A stretch of 20,389 nucleotides of DNA, taken from contig CANPDS010000010.1 in the NCBI GenBank assembly GCA_947573015.1, forward strand, positions 1-20,389, read 5' to 3'. The position numbers and the translations under genes were made by a program. Position 1 is the first letter of the stretch. Every line of letters starts with the position of its first letter. This DNA comes from an uncultured Muribaculum sp. (lineage in GTDB: Bacteria > Bacteroidota > Bacteroidia > Bacteroidales > Muribaculaceae). The notes below the pieces were generated by a model. It was not told the origin of the DNA. It saw only the letters and a list, made by a program, of their open reading frames with translations, and ran no database searches. Below are positions 5,680 to 14,901 of this stretch, piece by piece.

Positions 5680-8600
5680 ATGAAACGATTTTTACCCAGT
5701 ATCGTTGTTGGTGCTGCATTGTCAATTCCATCGGCATCTGTTGCTAAGGATATTCAGCAATTTATTATCAATGGACAGAGTCTCTCGACTGGTCATCAGT
5801 CGTGGCCTGTTCTTTCCACCGGGAATATCCCAGGGAACTACATGCTCGGACAGGAAGTATGGACACGTGGTGGCGCAGGATATTCAAATCATAATTATTG
5901 GGGTGGAAACGACTGGGACATACATCCATTGATTGGCACCATGAGCCACATATTTGCGGAAGAAAACAATAATCTGCGTAGTGGTGGAGCGATTGCTGAG
6001 TGTCCTATACTCGGAGCTGTCAATCACATGCAGCTTGGTTATCTCAAAGGAAACGATATTCTTGCCACATCAGTTGGTGTGAGTGGTGCTACTGTTGAGG
6101 AACTTTCAAAAGAGGCCACGTCAAAGGATTATTATACACATTTCACCGAGGCTCTTGCCAAGTCGAAGGAGGCAACTGCTGCTGTCGGTTATGATAACCT
6201 TACTTGTCCTGTAATATTCTGGATGCAGGGTGAACACAACTATTTCTCTATGGGTACCGATGCCCAGACAGGCAAACCTAAGGGTGGCCTTCATCCAGGA
6301 GAGGAAAACTGTACCGATCGCGCTACCTACAAAGACTACTTTATGACGCTGATGCACAATATGCAGAATGACGTTGTATCGGCTTACGGACAGGCTGAGG
6401 CTCCGGTTATCATTACATATCAGGCCGGTGCGCAGTATGTACGTGATTACGTGACAGTAGGTATGGCTCAATTGCAGGCTGCCAACGAAAATGATGATAT
6501 AATCATGGCTGGTCCCGTTTATCCTTATCCCGATCGTGGAGGACATCTTGATGCAAATGGATACCGTATGTATGGCGAAATGCTTGCCAAGGCATATTAT
6601 AAAAAACTCAAAGGCGAATCAACGGTTGCCATGCAGCCCAAAAAGATCGTCCGTGAGAATGATGGAAAAACTCTACGTATCAGTTATTATGTACCGGTCG
6701 GACCAATGGTATTTGATACCAACCATGTGCCTAAAATCAAGAATTATGGATTTAATGTCTATACGTCAGGGTATGGAGCGTCAAAGACTCCTGCTTCTAT
6801 CACGATTGAAGGTGATGATGTTGTGATGACATTCGCCGAGCCTCTTGATGGGAAGATTACAGTGACATATGCTGACAACTATTCAGTGATAGAATCGCCG
6901 GTACAGGGTCTCAATGATTTGCGCGGTCATGGTAATCTTCGCGACAGTGATCCATATCAGAGCCTGCTCTCGTATATAGACCTTGACGGTAAGGATGAAG
7001 ATGGTAACTATATCTATAGCCGCAATGCTTCAGAGACTCGTCTGCGTCCTGATTTTGAACCGAAGGATACAGATGGCAGCGACCTTTATGGCAAGCCTTA
7101 CCCTCTCTACAACTTTTCAGTTGCGTTCTGCTATACTCTTGGTAAAAATGTGTCTGAGCTTGAGATACTTGACGAGAACAACAAGCCTATAAAGCTTGAG
7201 GGTCAGAATCCCGGCAATTTAGCCAAGGTTTATGTGGATGCCGAGAATGGTAATGATGATAATGTAGGTTCGGAGGAACTTCCCGTAGCTTCTTTGCAGA
7301 CAGCCCTCAATATGGTCAATCCTAATTACAGGCAGGGTGTGATATATGTGAAGGGTAAGGTTGATGTACCTGATGAACTTACTATGGAAGGTCAGGCAAT
7401 AGAGATTGTCGGTATAGGCGATGATGCTGTGCTTGATGGCCTTGACGGAAATCCGCTGCTTGATGTGGTAAATAAATATGTCACTTTGCGCAATCTCACA
7501 TGCACGCATTTCAAAGGGAGTGTTGTAAAGCTAGGCGGAGGTTTTTTCGTAGCTGAGGACTGTGAGTTTGTTGATAATGCTACCTCACTTGAAAAAGATG
7601 CAAATGGTGGAGCGCTAAGCTTTACCAATACATATGATGCCAAGGTGACACGTTGTCAGTTCATAAATAATAAGGCTTATCGAGGATCTGCAATCTATGC
7701 ATACAATACCAAAGGCTTTGTTGTCAATAACTCTATTTTTGACAGTAATGTATCGGATGTCATAGATGGATTGACAGGGGTAGAACCCCGTGGTACCGTA
7801 TTTCTTTACGGTACAAGCCTCGATGCTGATAACTGCGTGTTTGTGAATAATATAGCAGCTAAAAACCAGTCGTCTACATTTGACGTGCGTGGTGGAAGTG
7901 GCGACATGCATTTCACATTGACCAACTGTGATATTCTCGATAACCGTTGCGAGAAAGATCATGGTGGTGTACTTGTGTGCGAGACTTCGTCACCATATGA
8001 ATTCAATTTTGTAAATTGCAATATTATTGGTAATCATGCACAAGCTTGTGGCTCATTTGCTTGGTGGCTCGATAATTGGAATGAGGCTTCGGAGAAGCAG
8101 ACTTTAAATATCTATAATTGCACGATTACAGGTAACCATACTAATGGTAATACCTATCACAGCTGTTTGCTTCTGTGGAATTCAAGGATCAAGACAAATA
8201 TTGTAAATACAATCTTTGAAGGGAACACAGCCGGAGGTAATAAAGAGTATACAGACATTCATGCCGGTGAGTTTACAGTGGGCAAGGAATCCAATATCAA
8301 CGTGTTGAATTCCGTAGTCGGTAAGTTCTATGCAATTAAAAATAGTGATAATGTGGAATTAGGCTCTGCTCCTACACTCAATGAAAAGAGTCAGATCAAT
8401 GTGTCGCCTAATAATGCTGCTGCCGGAGAGGCAAACTATGCTGGATTGCTTGAGCGGGATGAGGATGGTTTGCGTATGTTTGCCAGCCTTGATTCAAAGG
8501 GTATAGGCATGGGTGATGATAAGCTCCTTGCAGATAAGTATGGTATCACGACCGATCGTCTTGGTAATGTGCGCAAGAATAATTCTATTGGCTCTATAGA

Positions 8601-8871
8601 GTTTGACGATGAGGTAACAGGCATACAAATGGTAAGTGCTGATGACTCACGCCTTAAAGTGGCTCTTGATGGTGGAGTACTCCGTGTCGTATCATCTATG
8701 TATGGCAATGGTGTGGTTATGGAGATCTACACAATCGACGGACGTCGTATCTCCTCATTCGATATGCCTGAGAGTGCGATCGATGTGGAAGCGTCTCAGC
8801 TTGGCGAAGGTATCAGAGTGCTCCGAGTGGTATCGCCCACCTCTGCACGTTCTGCGATATTCAAAATCTAA
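5680..8871 (+). CDS. Secreted SGNH/sialate O-acetylesterase-like protein with beta-helix and sorting domain, copy 1
   Basis: A large secreted protein of 1,063 residues. A signal peptide (1-22, ending SVA before KDIQ) leads into an SGNH-type esterase domain with the blocks of the sialate O-acetylesterase (SASA, PF03629-like) family: NGQSLS with the probable nucleophile S34, VGVSGATVEEL, WMQGE at 181-185, and DRGGHLDANGYR with the probable Asp/His pair D285/H289. A beta-rich segment follows (about 310-500). Next is a right-handed beta-helix (about 517-900) opened by VYVDAENGNDDN and built of repeated coils such as DCEFVDN, RCQFINN, NCVFVNN, NCDILDN and NCTITGN. The end (about 981-1063; MEIYTIDGRR, then GEGIRVLRVV) resembles a T9SS type A sorting domain. 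The ATG at 5680 is preferred over 5674 because it aligns with the paralogue. It probably removes acetyl groups from glycans at the cell surface; the substrate is unknown. Confidence 0.8.
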   Translation: MKRFLPSIVVGAALSIPSASVAKDIQQFIINGQSLSTGHQSWPVLSTGNIPGNYMLGQEVWTRGGAGYSNHNYWGGNDWDIHPLIGTMSHIFAEENNNLRSGGAIAECPILGAVNHMQLGYLKGNDILATSVGVSGATVEELSKEATSKDYYTHFTEALAKSKEATAAVGYDNLTCPVIFWMQGEHNYFSMGTDAQTGKPKGGLHPGEENCTDRATYKDYFMTLMHNMQNDVVSAYGQAEAPVIITYQAGAQYVRDYVTVGMAQLQAANENDDIIMAGPVYPYPDRGGHLDANGYRMYGEMLAKAYYKKLKGESTVAMQPKKIVRENDGKTLRISYYVPVGPMVFDTNHVPKIKNYGFNVYTSGYGASKTPASITIEGDDVVMTFAEPLDGKITVTYADNYSVIESPVQGLNDLRGHGNLRDSDPYQSLLSYIDLDGKDEDGNYIYSRNASETRLRPDFEPKDTDGSDLYGKPYPLYNFSVAFCYTLGKNVSELEILDENNKPIKLEGQNPGNLAKVYVDAENGNDDNVGSEELPVASLQTALNMVNPNYRQGVIYVKGKVDVPDELTMEGQAIEIVGIGDDAVLDGLDGNPLLDVVNKYVTLRNLTCTHFKGSVVKLGGGFFVAEDCEFVDNATSLEKDANGGALSFTNTYDAKVTRCQFINNKAYRGSAIYAYNTKGFVVNNSIFDSNVSDVIDGLTGVEPRGTVFLYGTSLDADNCVFVNNIAAKNQSSTFDVRGGSGDMHFTLTNCDILDNRCEKDHGGVLVCETSSPYEFNFVNCNIIGNHAQACGSFAWWLDNWNEASEKQTLNIYNCTITGNHTNGNTYHSCLLLWNSRIKTNIVNTIFEGNTAGGNKEYTDIHAGEFTVGKESNINVLNSVVGKFYAIKNSDNVELGSAPTLNEKSQINVSPNNAAAGEANYAGLLERDEDGLRMFASLDSKGIGMGDDKLLADKYGITTDRLGNVRKNNSIGSIEFDDEVTGIQMVSADDSRLKVALDGGVLRVVSSMYGNGVVMEIYTIDGRRISSFDMPESAIDVEASQLGEGIRVLRVVSPTSARSAIFKI

Positions 8872-8963
8872 ATCTATAAATACACTTGTATGGTTGATAG
8901 GGTTGTAGTAAAATGTGCATTCCCTTGAAGCTCACGAGGTAATAGTTCAATTATAATTAGTAT

Positions 8964-11900
8964 ATGAAACGATTAATTTCAGGCATCCTTGCCGGTGCCA
9001 TGCTGTCGATCCCTTCTACTTCTATTGCGAAGGACATTCAGCATTTTATCATTAACGGTCAGAGTCTGTCTACCGGACATCAGTCATATCCGGTCTTATC
9101 TACAGAAAATATCCCTGGAAACTATATGGTTGGTGGGGAAGTGTGGACAAATGCCGGGCTTAACTATCATCACAATTATTGGTCGGGGGCATCCTGGGAT
9201 TTAAATCCGCTTATAGGCACCGTATCTTATGCCTGTCAGGGCGATCAGACCAAGACTCGTAATGCCGGTTGTCTTGCCGAATGTCCGGTTGTCGGAGCTG
9301 TGAACCACATGCAGCTTGGCTGGCTCAACGGACAGGATCTTATCGCGTCATCGGTAGGAGCAAGCGGAGCTACCATTGAGGAACTTTCCAAGGAGTGTAC
9401 GCTCAACCAGCGTAAAAACAACTATGGTTCCTTTGAGGAACTTATTGCCAATACTCCTGCCGCTATCAAGGCGAAGGGCTTTGATAATGTGGTGTGCCCG
9501 GCAATATTTTGGATGCAGGGTGAGTTTAACTATGATATCAAGATTGATGCCACCACTGGTGCATGCGGACTACATCCAGGTGAGAATAACTGTACCGACC
9601 GCAAGACTTATAAGCAACTGCTTGTAACCCTTAAAAACAATATGCAGAATGATATAAAGGCTGCATACGGTCAGACAAGCACTCCAGTGTTTATCACTTA
9701 CCAGACTGGTGCCCAGTATGTGCGTCGCACAATAGAGATCGGCATGGCCCAGTTGCAGGCTGCCAACGAAAACGATGATATGGTGATGGCTGGATCGCCA
9801 TATCCATGTACTGACCGTGGAGGTCACCTTGATGCCAACGGCTATCGTTGGTTTGGGGAGATGCTTGCCAAGGCCTACTACAAGCACTCTCACGGAGAGC
9901 CCACGTTAGCTATGCAGCCAAAAAAAATCTCGCGTGAGGATGGTGGAAAGACATTGCGTATCAAATACTATGTGCCTTGTGGGCCAATGGTGTTCGACAC
10001 TAATACTCTTCCTAAAATACAGAACTATGGTTTTGCCGTGTATCAAGGAGGCTACAGCAGCGGAGCTATCAAGAATCCTGCAAGCATCACTATTGAAGGT
10101 GATGATGTGGTGATGAAATTTGCTGAGCCGCTTACTGGTAAGATCTATGTCACTTATGGTGGACCGGATGTATATGTGGAGACACGCGTCAGTGGACTCA
10201 ATGACCTTAAAGGTCACGGAAACCTCCGTGACAGCGATCCTTATAAGAGTCAGCTCACATATATTGATCTTGACAGCAAGAATGAGGATGGATCATATGT
10301 ATGGCCGCGTCAGAGCAGCAAGGACAACGGTGGTGCCGATGGCATGTCGTTACGTCCCGACTACGAACCGAAAGATGCCGATGGTAATGTTATCTATGGC
10401 AAGCCTTATCCTCTTTACAACTTCTCTGTCGGATTCTACTATGTACTTGAGAAGAAGATCGACGAGCTTGAGATTCTTGATGAAAATAATAACCCCGTGC
10501 CCGTAGAGGAGCGTGAATCAGGAGAACTTGAAGTAGCATATGTATCTGCTGACGGTTCGGATGCCAACGACGGTTCGGCTACCGCCCCTTTTTCTTCGCT
10601 CACTAAGGCGGTTGCCTCGGTGAAGTGGGATGGCGCTAAGATCGTAGTGATCGGAAAAGTTGAGGTTGATGATGAACTTAATCTTGAAGGATATACTTCA
10701 TTGACATTTGAGGGTGGTGATGATACAGCATGTCTTGATGGTATGGGTGCTACTCGCCTTGCTGAGACAGAGAAGACCAATATTACTTTCCGCAACATCA
10801 CAGTGACTAATTTCGTTGCCAATGGCGCCGGAGGTGTGCTCAGTATGTTAGGTGGAGATTTTGTCGCTGATAACGTTTCGTTCATCAACAATGGCACTTC
10901 GCGTATGCAGGACGATAATGGAGGTGTGCTCAGCTTCAAGAATGCCGGGACCGCAACCATTACAAATTGCCTTTTCAGCGGTAATATCGCTTTTCTCGGT
11001 GGGGCCATATATACCTATCTTTCGAAAGGAATTGTGTTGAACCGCACTATTTTCGAAGGAAATATGTCAAAGAAGAATCCCGCCTGTACCAATAATAATT
11101 CTCGTGGAGGTGCAATGTCTGTCTGGGGAACAAATGTTGATGCAGAGAATTGCGTGTTCACCGGCAATGAATCAAGCAACCAATGCGGTGCGTTTCAGTT
11201 GGGATGGACCAATATCACTGATCAGCATTTTACTTTAAAGAATTGTGATATACTTGATAATAAGGCTCCAGGCGATCACGGTGGTGCGATGGTGGCGGAG
11301 AATTGCGGTCAGCGTAATTTCGAATATAATTTCATCAACTGTAATTTTTCCGGCAATACGGCAAGTGGTTGCGGTAGTGTGTTGTGGGTACAGAACGACA
11401 ACAACGTATCACCCACTCAGACTATGAATTTCTACAATTGCACCATCGTTGGCAATCATAACACGAGCGGTACATTCCATAGCTGTATACTCTTGTGGGA
11501 AACTGGATTGAAAGTTAACGTTGTCAACACTATTCTTGAAGGCAATACATCCGGTAACGGTAAGAACTATTCCGATCTGCATGCCGGACAATTTACCGCA
11601 GATAAGCAGGGCAACATTAATATCGTTCGTTCGGTAGTCGGTAAGTTTGTTACTGAGCGCCGTGATAATCTCACTGCCGATCAGATTGCCGATAAGCCTG
11701 TTGTTGACGAGTTCTCGCAGTTCAATATTTCTCCTGTTAATGCCTCGCAGGGTGAGGCGAACTATGCCGGACTGCTCCCTGCGGACGAAAATGGAATACG
11801 CATTTTTGCAGGTCTTGATTCAAAAGGCGTAGGGATGGGCGATGATCAACTTCTGGTTGAAAAATATGATTTGGCTACCGACCGTCTTGGTAATGTGCGT

Positions 11901-12197
11901 AGTCGCAATTGTATCGGATCTGTTGAGATGATTGATGGTCTTTCTGGTATTCAAATGGTGACCGCAGAAGATAATCGTCTGAGTGTCGCTCTTGACGGTG
12001 ATATGCTTCGTGTCATATCAGCGCTTTATGGAGACAATGTGACAATGAATATATATTCGGTGGATGGACGTTGTCTTACTTCATGTGCTATGACTGATAG
12101 CGAAGTAACCGTGGATGCTTCTGTAATTGGTTCCGGTATCAAAGTTCTTCGTGTGTCATCATCATCCGCAGCACGTTCGGTTATATTTAAATTATAA
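8964..12197 (+). CDS. Secreted SGNH/sialate O-acetylesterase-like protein with beta-helix and sorting domain, copy 2
   Basis: A tandem paralogue of the preceding gene, 1,077 residues, with the same order of parts: signal peptide (1-22, SIA before KDIQ), SGNH blocks NGQSLS (S34), VGASGATIEEL, WMQGE (183-187) and DRGGHLDANGYR (D284, H288). A beta-rich linker, a beta-helix opened by VAYVSADGSDANDG, and a T9SS-like end with MNIYSVDGR and GSGIKVLRV follow. Helix coils include NCLFSGN, NCVFTGN, NCDILDN, NCNFSGN and NCTIVGN. The esterase part is very close to copy 1, while the helix differs more and has small insertions, so the two may share chemistry but bind different targets. The gap to copy 1 is 92 bases with no terminator and no convincing promoter, so both are likely on one mRNA. 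Catalysis is inferred from motifs; a purely adhesive role cannot be excluded. Confidence 0.8.
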   Translation: MKRLISGILAGAMLSIPSTSIAKDIQHFIINGQSLSTGHQSYPVLSTENIPGNYMVGGEVWTNAGLNYHHNYWSGASWDLNPLIGTVSYACQGDQTKTRNAGCLAECPVVGAVNHMQLGWLNGQDLIASSVGASGATIEELSKECTLNQRKNNYGSFEELIANTPAAIKAKGFDNVVCPAIFWMQGEFNYDIKIDATTGACGLHPGENNCTDRKTYKQLLVTLKNNMQNDIKAAYGQTSTPVFITYQTGAQYVRRTIEIGMAQLQAANENDDMVMAGSPYPCTDRGGHLDANGYRWFGEMLAKAYYKHSHGEPTLAMQPKKISREDGGKTLRIKYYVPCGPMVFDTNTLPKIQNYGFAVYQGGYSSGAIKNPASITIEGDDVVMKFAEPLTGKIYVTYGGPDVYVETRVSGLNDLKGHGNLRDSDPYKSQLTYIDLDSKNEDGSYVWPRQSSKDNGGADGMSLRPDYEPKDADGNVIYGKPYPLYNFSVGFYYVLEKKIDELEILDENNNPVPVEERESGELEVAYVSADGSDANDGSATAPFSSLTKAVASVKWDGAKIVVIGKVEVDDELNLEGYTSLTFEGGDDTACLDGMGATRLAETEKTNITFRNITVTNFVANGAGGVLSMLGGDFVADNVSFINNGTSRMQDDNGGVLSFKNAGTATITNCLFSGNIAFLGGAIYTYLSKGIVLNRTIFEGNMSKKNPACTNNNSRGGAMSVWGTNVDAENCVFTGNESSNQCGAFQLGWTNITDQHFTLKNCDILDNKAPGDHGGAMVAENCGQRNFEYNFINCNFSGNTASGCGSVLWVQNDNNVSPTQTMNFYNCTIVGNHNTSGTFHSCILLWETGLKVNVVNTILEGNTSGNGKNYSDLHAGQFTADKQGNINIVRSVVGKFVTERRDNLTADQIADKPVVDEFSQFNISPVNASQGEANYAGLLPADENGIRIFAGLDSKGVGMGDDQLLVEKYDLATDRLGNVRSRNCIGSVEMIDGLSGIQMVTAEDNRLSVALDGDMLRVISALYGDNVTMNIYSVDGRCLTSCAMTDSEVTVDASVIGSGIKVLRVSSSSAARSVIFKL

Positions 12198-12234
12198 TAC
12201 ATAAGTCAATAGTTCGGTAAATTTAGAATAATTA

Positions 12235-12255
12235 AAGGGGATAATAGCACCCCTT
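12235..12255. other. Short GC hairpin after copy 2
   Basis: AAGGGG (12235-12240) pairs with CCCCTT (12250-12255) over 9 bases. It lies 38 bases past the stop of copy 2, just before the larger hairpin at 12272-12309. There is no T run after it. It may protect the 3' end or assist termination. Confidence 0.35.
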
Positions 12256-12271
12256 GATGCTGCTAATAGGT

Positions 12272-12309
12272 ATTACGGTCTATTCAGATTTTTCTGAATA
12301 GACCGTAAT
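12272..12309. terminator. Perfect 17-bp hairpin between convergent genes
   Basis: ATTACGGTCTATTCAGA (12272-12288), loop TTTT, then the exact complement ending at 12309. T-G wobbles could extend the stem in RNA. It lies between the stop of copy 2 (12197) and the stop of the minus-strand gene (12329), where a two-way terminator is expected. Neither side carries a U tract, so it would not be a canonical intrinsic terminator. Confidence 0.55.
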
Positions 12310-12328
12310 GTATATAGTTATCTGGTGT

Positions 12329-13798
12329 TTACTCTGTTGTCACGATATTTCCGTAGGAGCTAAGCCCTTCTACAGTAAGTCCTATGTCGGAAGGATTGAT
12401 GTCAGGTGGAAGGGGGAGTTCTAATGGAAGCGTGAGGCCTACTGATGGATACCATCGCAGTGTGGCTCCATGTGGTTCTGTGGCCATGCTCCCATCAACC
12501 TGATATGTCGGTACATAAAATCGCTTGGTACGTTGATATCCAAGAGGCATTATTATTTTGAGTTCCGGCGCTATAGGACCGCGTATTTTGTCGGGATCCT
12601 TTGTTGTGATATGTAGCACTCCACCCATGCGTGATGCGTCCTGACTGAATATGGCTGACCGGATCGGTGGAATGTAGGCAATAGACTCAACGTCAATGTA
12701 CGGATATCTGCTTTCAAGATCCTTGAGAGTCATCTCTTCAGTGGCAATCTCGCTTTCGGGATCGGTGAATATAGGTTCGGGATCGGTTGATGTGATGTAG
12801 CTTTTTTTACCTACTTCGTAATAGTCTGGGAAGCGGCCGATCAGATGCCCGTCTATCCATATCTCGACCGGCGATTTCTGGTAGAGCACACATTCGTTGA
12901 TCACATATAGGCCCGATATCAGTTTTATCAGGTCTTCGTAGGAATGGATGTCCTCACGATCGGATGGCGAGAGTACTTTATTAGCAAGAATATCGATTAC
13001 TTCATTTGTTTTTAGTGTTTTAGTGCCTTTGACAGTTACCTCGTGGAGCATTATCTGCATGCCTTGTGGCGATATGCTCATGCGTGTGCTGTAGGAGAGT
13101 GAGTTGGGATCAGGCTCATTTGTGGCAATTGAGTCGGAAATTGACAATATCGGTATATTAATGGGCCTGATAGTCGGGAAACTGTCTGTGTCAATATCGA
13201 AATTACCTTCGCGTTTGCCTTTGTGGTTGCGTGCCGAAATTACAAAGACAGTGCTGTCGGGCCATTCCACTCCCACTATGCTGAATCGTCCGAGACTGTC
13301 AGTAACGGCAAGGTCACAGTAGCCGATGGACAGTGCTGTGACATTGGCTACAGCATTGGCGAGGGGTTTTCCGCGCCACCTCGACCGTATAACGCCGTCA
13401 AGTTGTCCGCCGCGTTCGAGTGGATAGGGGAGTATTTCGGGGAGATGCCCTTTGATGGCCTCTGGCATGTCGTATCGTGTCCAGCCTTGAGTAAGCATGA
13501 GGGCATCGGCTGCAGGAATAGCTTCTTCGGCAGGAGCATTCAGATACCAAGATGGATTTTCGATGTGTCCCGCAAGATCATTCTGAAGCAGGAGCTGGGA
13601 TGCAATGGTAGTGAGTGTGTCGGCTTGTGTCATACGCTTGTCGATAATTGATACGGCTACGTCGGCACCACCTTCTATTGATGATAGCGTTACGACATGG
13701 CGTGCAGTGTCAATCGCGGCAGTTACCTTATAAACTCTTTGTGCCATCGTGGTGCATGCACACATAAGGCAGAGGATAGTATATATGAGTTTTACCAT
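12329..13798 (-). CDS. Secreted MG2/TonB-plug family protein without the MG2 domain
   Basis: A 489-residue exported protein. A signal peptide (MVKLIYTILCLMCACTTMAQ) starts at the ATG at 13798; the frame reaches 13855 but the extra 19 residues would precede the signal peptide. Residues 30-110 (LLLQNDLAGHIENP, ALMLTQGWTRYD) match the middle of a large Bacteroidetes family in which an alpha-2-macroglobulin-like MG2 domain precedes this region. A carboxypeptidase-regulatory-like beta domain follows (about 130-180). A TonB-receptor plug-like domain comes next (PVEIWIDGHLIGRF, then SRMGGVLHITTKDP), then the usual end with RTKRFYVPTYQ and LRWYPSV. There is no outer-membrane barrel. The N-terminal few hundred residues normal for the family are absent, yet a signal peptide is joined cleanly to the rest. 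No promoter was recognised, although the prs terminator lies upstream. Function unknown. Confidence 0.7.
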   Translation of the reverse strand: MVKLIYTILCLMCACTTMAQRVYKVTAAIDTARHVVTLSSIEGGADVAVSIIDKRMTQADTLTTIASQLLLQNDLAGHIENPSWYLNAPAEEAIPAADALMLTQGWTRYDMPEAIKGHLPEILPYPLERGGQLDGVIRSRWRGKPLANAVANVTALSIGYCDLAVTDSLGRFSIVGVEWPDSTVFVISARNHKGKREGNFDIDTDSFPTIRPINIPILSISDSIATNEPDPNSLSYSTRMSISPQGMQIMLHEVTVKGTKTLKTNEVIDILANKVLSPSDREDIHSYEDLIKLISGLYVINECVLYQKSPVEIWIDGHLIGRFPDYYEVGKKSYITSTDPEPIFTDPESEIATEEMTLKDLESRYPYIDVESIAYIPPIRSAIFSQDASRMGGVLHITTKDPDKIRGPIAPELKIIMPLGYQRTKRFYVPTYQVDGSMATEPHGATLRWYPSVGLTLPLELPLPPDINPSDIGLTVEGLSSYGNIVTTE

Positions 13799-13852
13799 CA
13801 GCGTTTGTGATCGTTTCGATGAATTATCCTGCAAGATAATGAAAAATATTGA

Positions 13853-13887
13853 CAAAAAAAAGATGACACGTCACAACGTGCCATCTT
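13853..13887 (-). terminator. Rho-independent terminator of prs
   Basis: On the minus strand AAGATGGCACG and CGTGTCATCTT pair over a TTGTGA loop, with one G-U pair, and run into eight T residues. It starts 37 bases after the prs stop codon. Confidence 0.85.
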
Positions 13888-13924
13888 AATGATATTGTTT
13901 GGAAAATCCTGTTGGTTAATCTTA

Positions 13925-14857
13925 TCAGATAAGATACTGTGAGGAAATTGACTGATTTTCGTGTACACGACGGATTGTGTCGGCAAAAAGATGAGCTACT
14001 GATAGAATGGTGCATTTTGTACATTCTCCATTGTAGGGGATGGAGTTGGTAAACATCATTTCAGTAATTCCGCTATCTTGTACGCGTTGGCTTGCAGGAT
14101 CGCTCATGATTGCATGAGAGCATAGCGCACGAACGCTCTTGGCTCCTTCGCTCATCATCAAGTCGGCCGCTTTGGTAATGGTGCCGGCAGTGTCAACCAT
14201 GTCGTCGATGAGGATTACGTTCTTGTCTTTTACATCGCCGATCACTGTCATTGATGCAACCACATTTGCTTTTGCACGCTGTTTGTGGCAAAGTACCAGA
14301 GGAACATTGAAGTACTTGGCATAGTTGTTGGCACGCTTTGCGCCACCTACGTCGGGTGTTGCAATCACCATGTCGGGAAGATGAAGTGACTCGATGTACG
14401 GGATGAATACCGATGAAGCGTAGAGGTGGTCAACCGGAACGTTGAAGAATCCTTGTATCTGGTCGGCATGGAGGTCCATGCAGATGACACGGTCAACACC
14501 GGCGGTGCTGAGAAGGTCGGCTACGAGTTTTGCTGCGATGGATACGCGAGGCTTATCCTTGCGGTCCTGACGTGCCCATCCGAAATATGGCATGACAGCG
14601 ATAATGGAGGCGGCTGATGCACGCTTGGCAGCATCGATCATAAGGAGAAGCTCCATGAGATTATCGCTGTTGGGGAATGTGGATTGTACGAGATATACCT
14701 CGCATCCGCGGATCGACTCTTCAAACGAGACCTCGAACTCGCCGTCGGCGAAGTGCTGGATGTTCATTTTTCCCAGTTCCACACCAAGGTCTTTGCAGAT
14801 TTCCTTGGCCATGTACTCCGACTTAGTACCGGCAAAAATCTTAAAAGGGGGTAACAT
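13925..14857 (-). CDS. prs: Ribose-phosphate pyrophosphokinase (PRPP synthetase)
   Basis: A 310-residue class I PRPP synthetase. It transfers pyrophosphate from ATP to ribose 5-phosphate, making PRPP for purine, pyrimidine, histidine, tryptophan and NAD synthesis in the cytoplasm. Visible motifs are the ATP-contacting YFGWARQDRK (91-100), the metal-binding DLHADQIQGFF (128-138) and the PRPP loop VILIDDMVDTAGT (214-226). The usual flexible-loop region follows KQRAKANVV. Length and motif order are normal for the family. It has its own promoter-like -7 box 45 bases upstream and its own terminator, so it is probably a single-gene unit within a minus-strand cluster, though read-through from the amylase gene is possible. 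Confidence 0.97.
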   Translation of the reverse strand: MLPPFKIFAGTKSEYMAKEICKDLGVELGKMNIQHFADGEFEVSFEESIRGCEVYLVQSTFPNSDNLMELLLMIDAAKRASAASIIAVMPYFGWARQDRKDKPRVSIAAKLVADLLSTAGVDRVICMDLHADQIQGFFNVPVDHLYASSVFIPYIESLHLPDMVIATPDVGGAKRANNYAKYFNVPLVLCHKQRAKANVVASMTVIGDVKDKNVILIDDMVDTAGTITKAADLMMSEGAKSVRALCSHAIMSDPASQRVQDSGITEMMFTNSIPYNGECTKCTILSVAHLFADTIRRVHENQSISSQYLI

Positions 14858-14901
14858 TACAAGAAAGTGTATTTAAGTTCAGAAATTTCAGTTTGATGAT
14901 G

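Noticed and set aside
10439..11008. Minus-strand frame of 189 codons inside copy 2
   Set aside because: Serine/threonine/proline-rich shadow of the beta-helix coding strand; no initiation signal and no family resemblance.
12329..13798. Calling this gene a TonB-dependent receptor
   Set aside because: Only the plug-like region is present and there is no barrel; the LMLTQGW block places it in the MG2/plug family instead.
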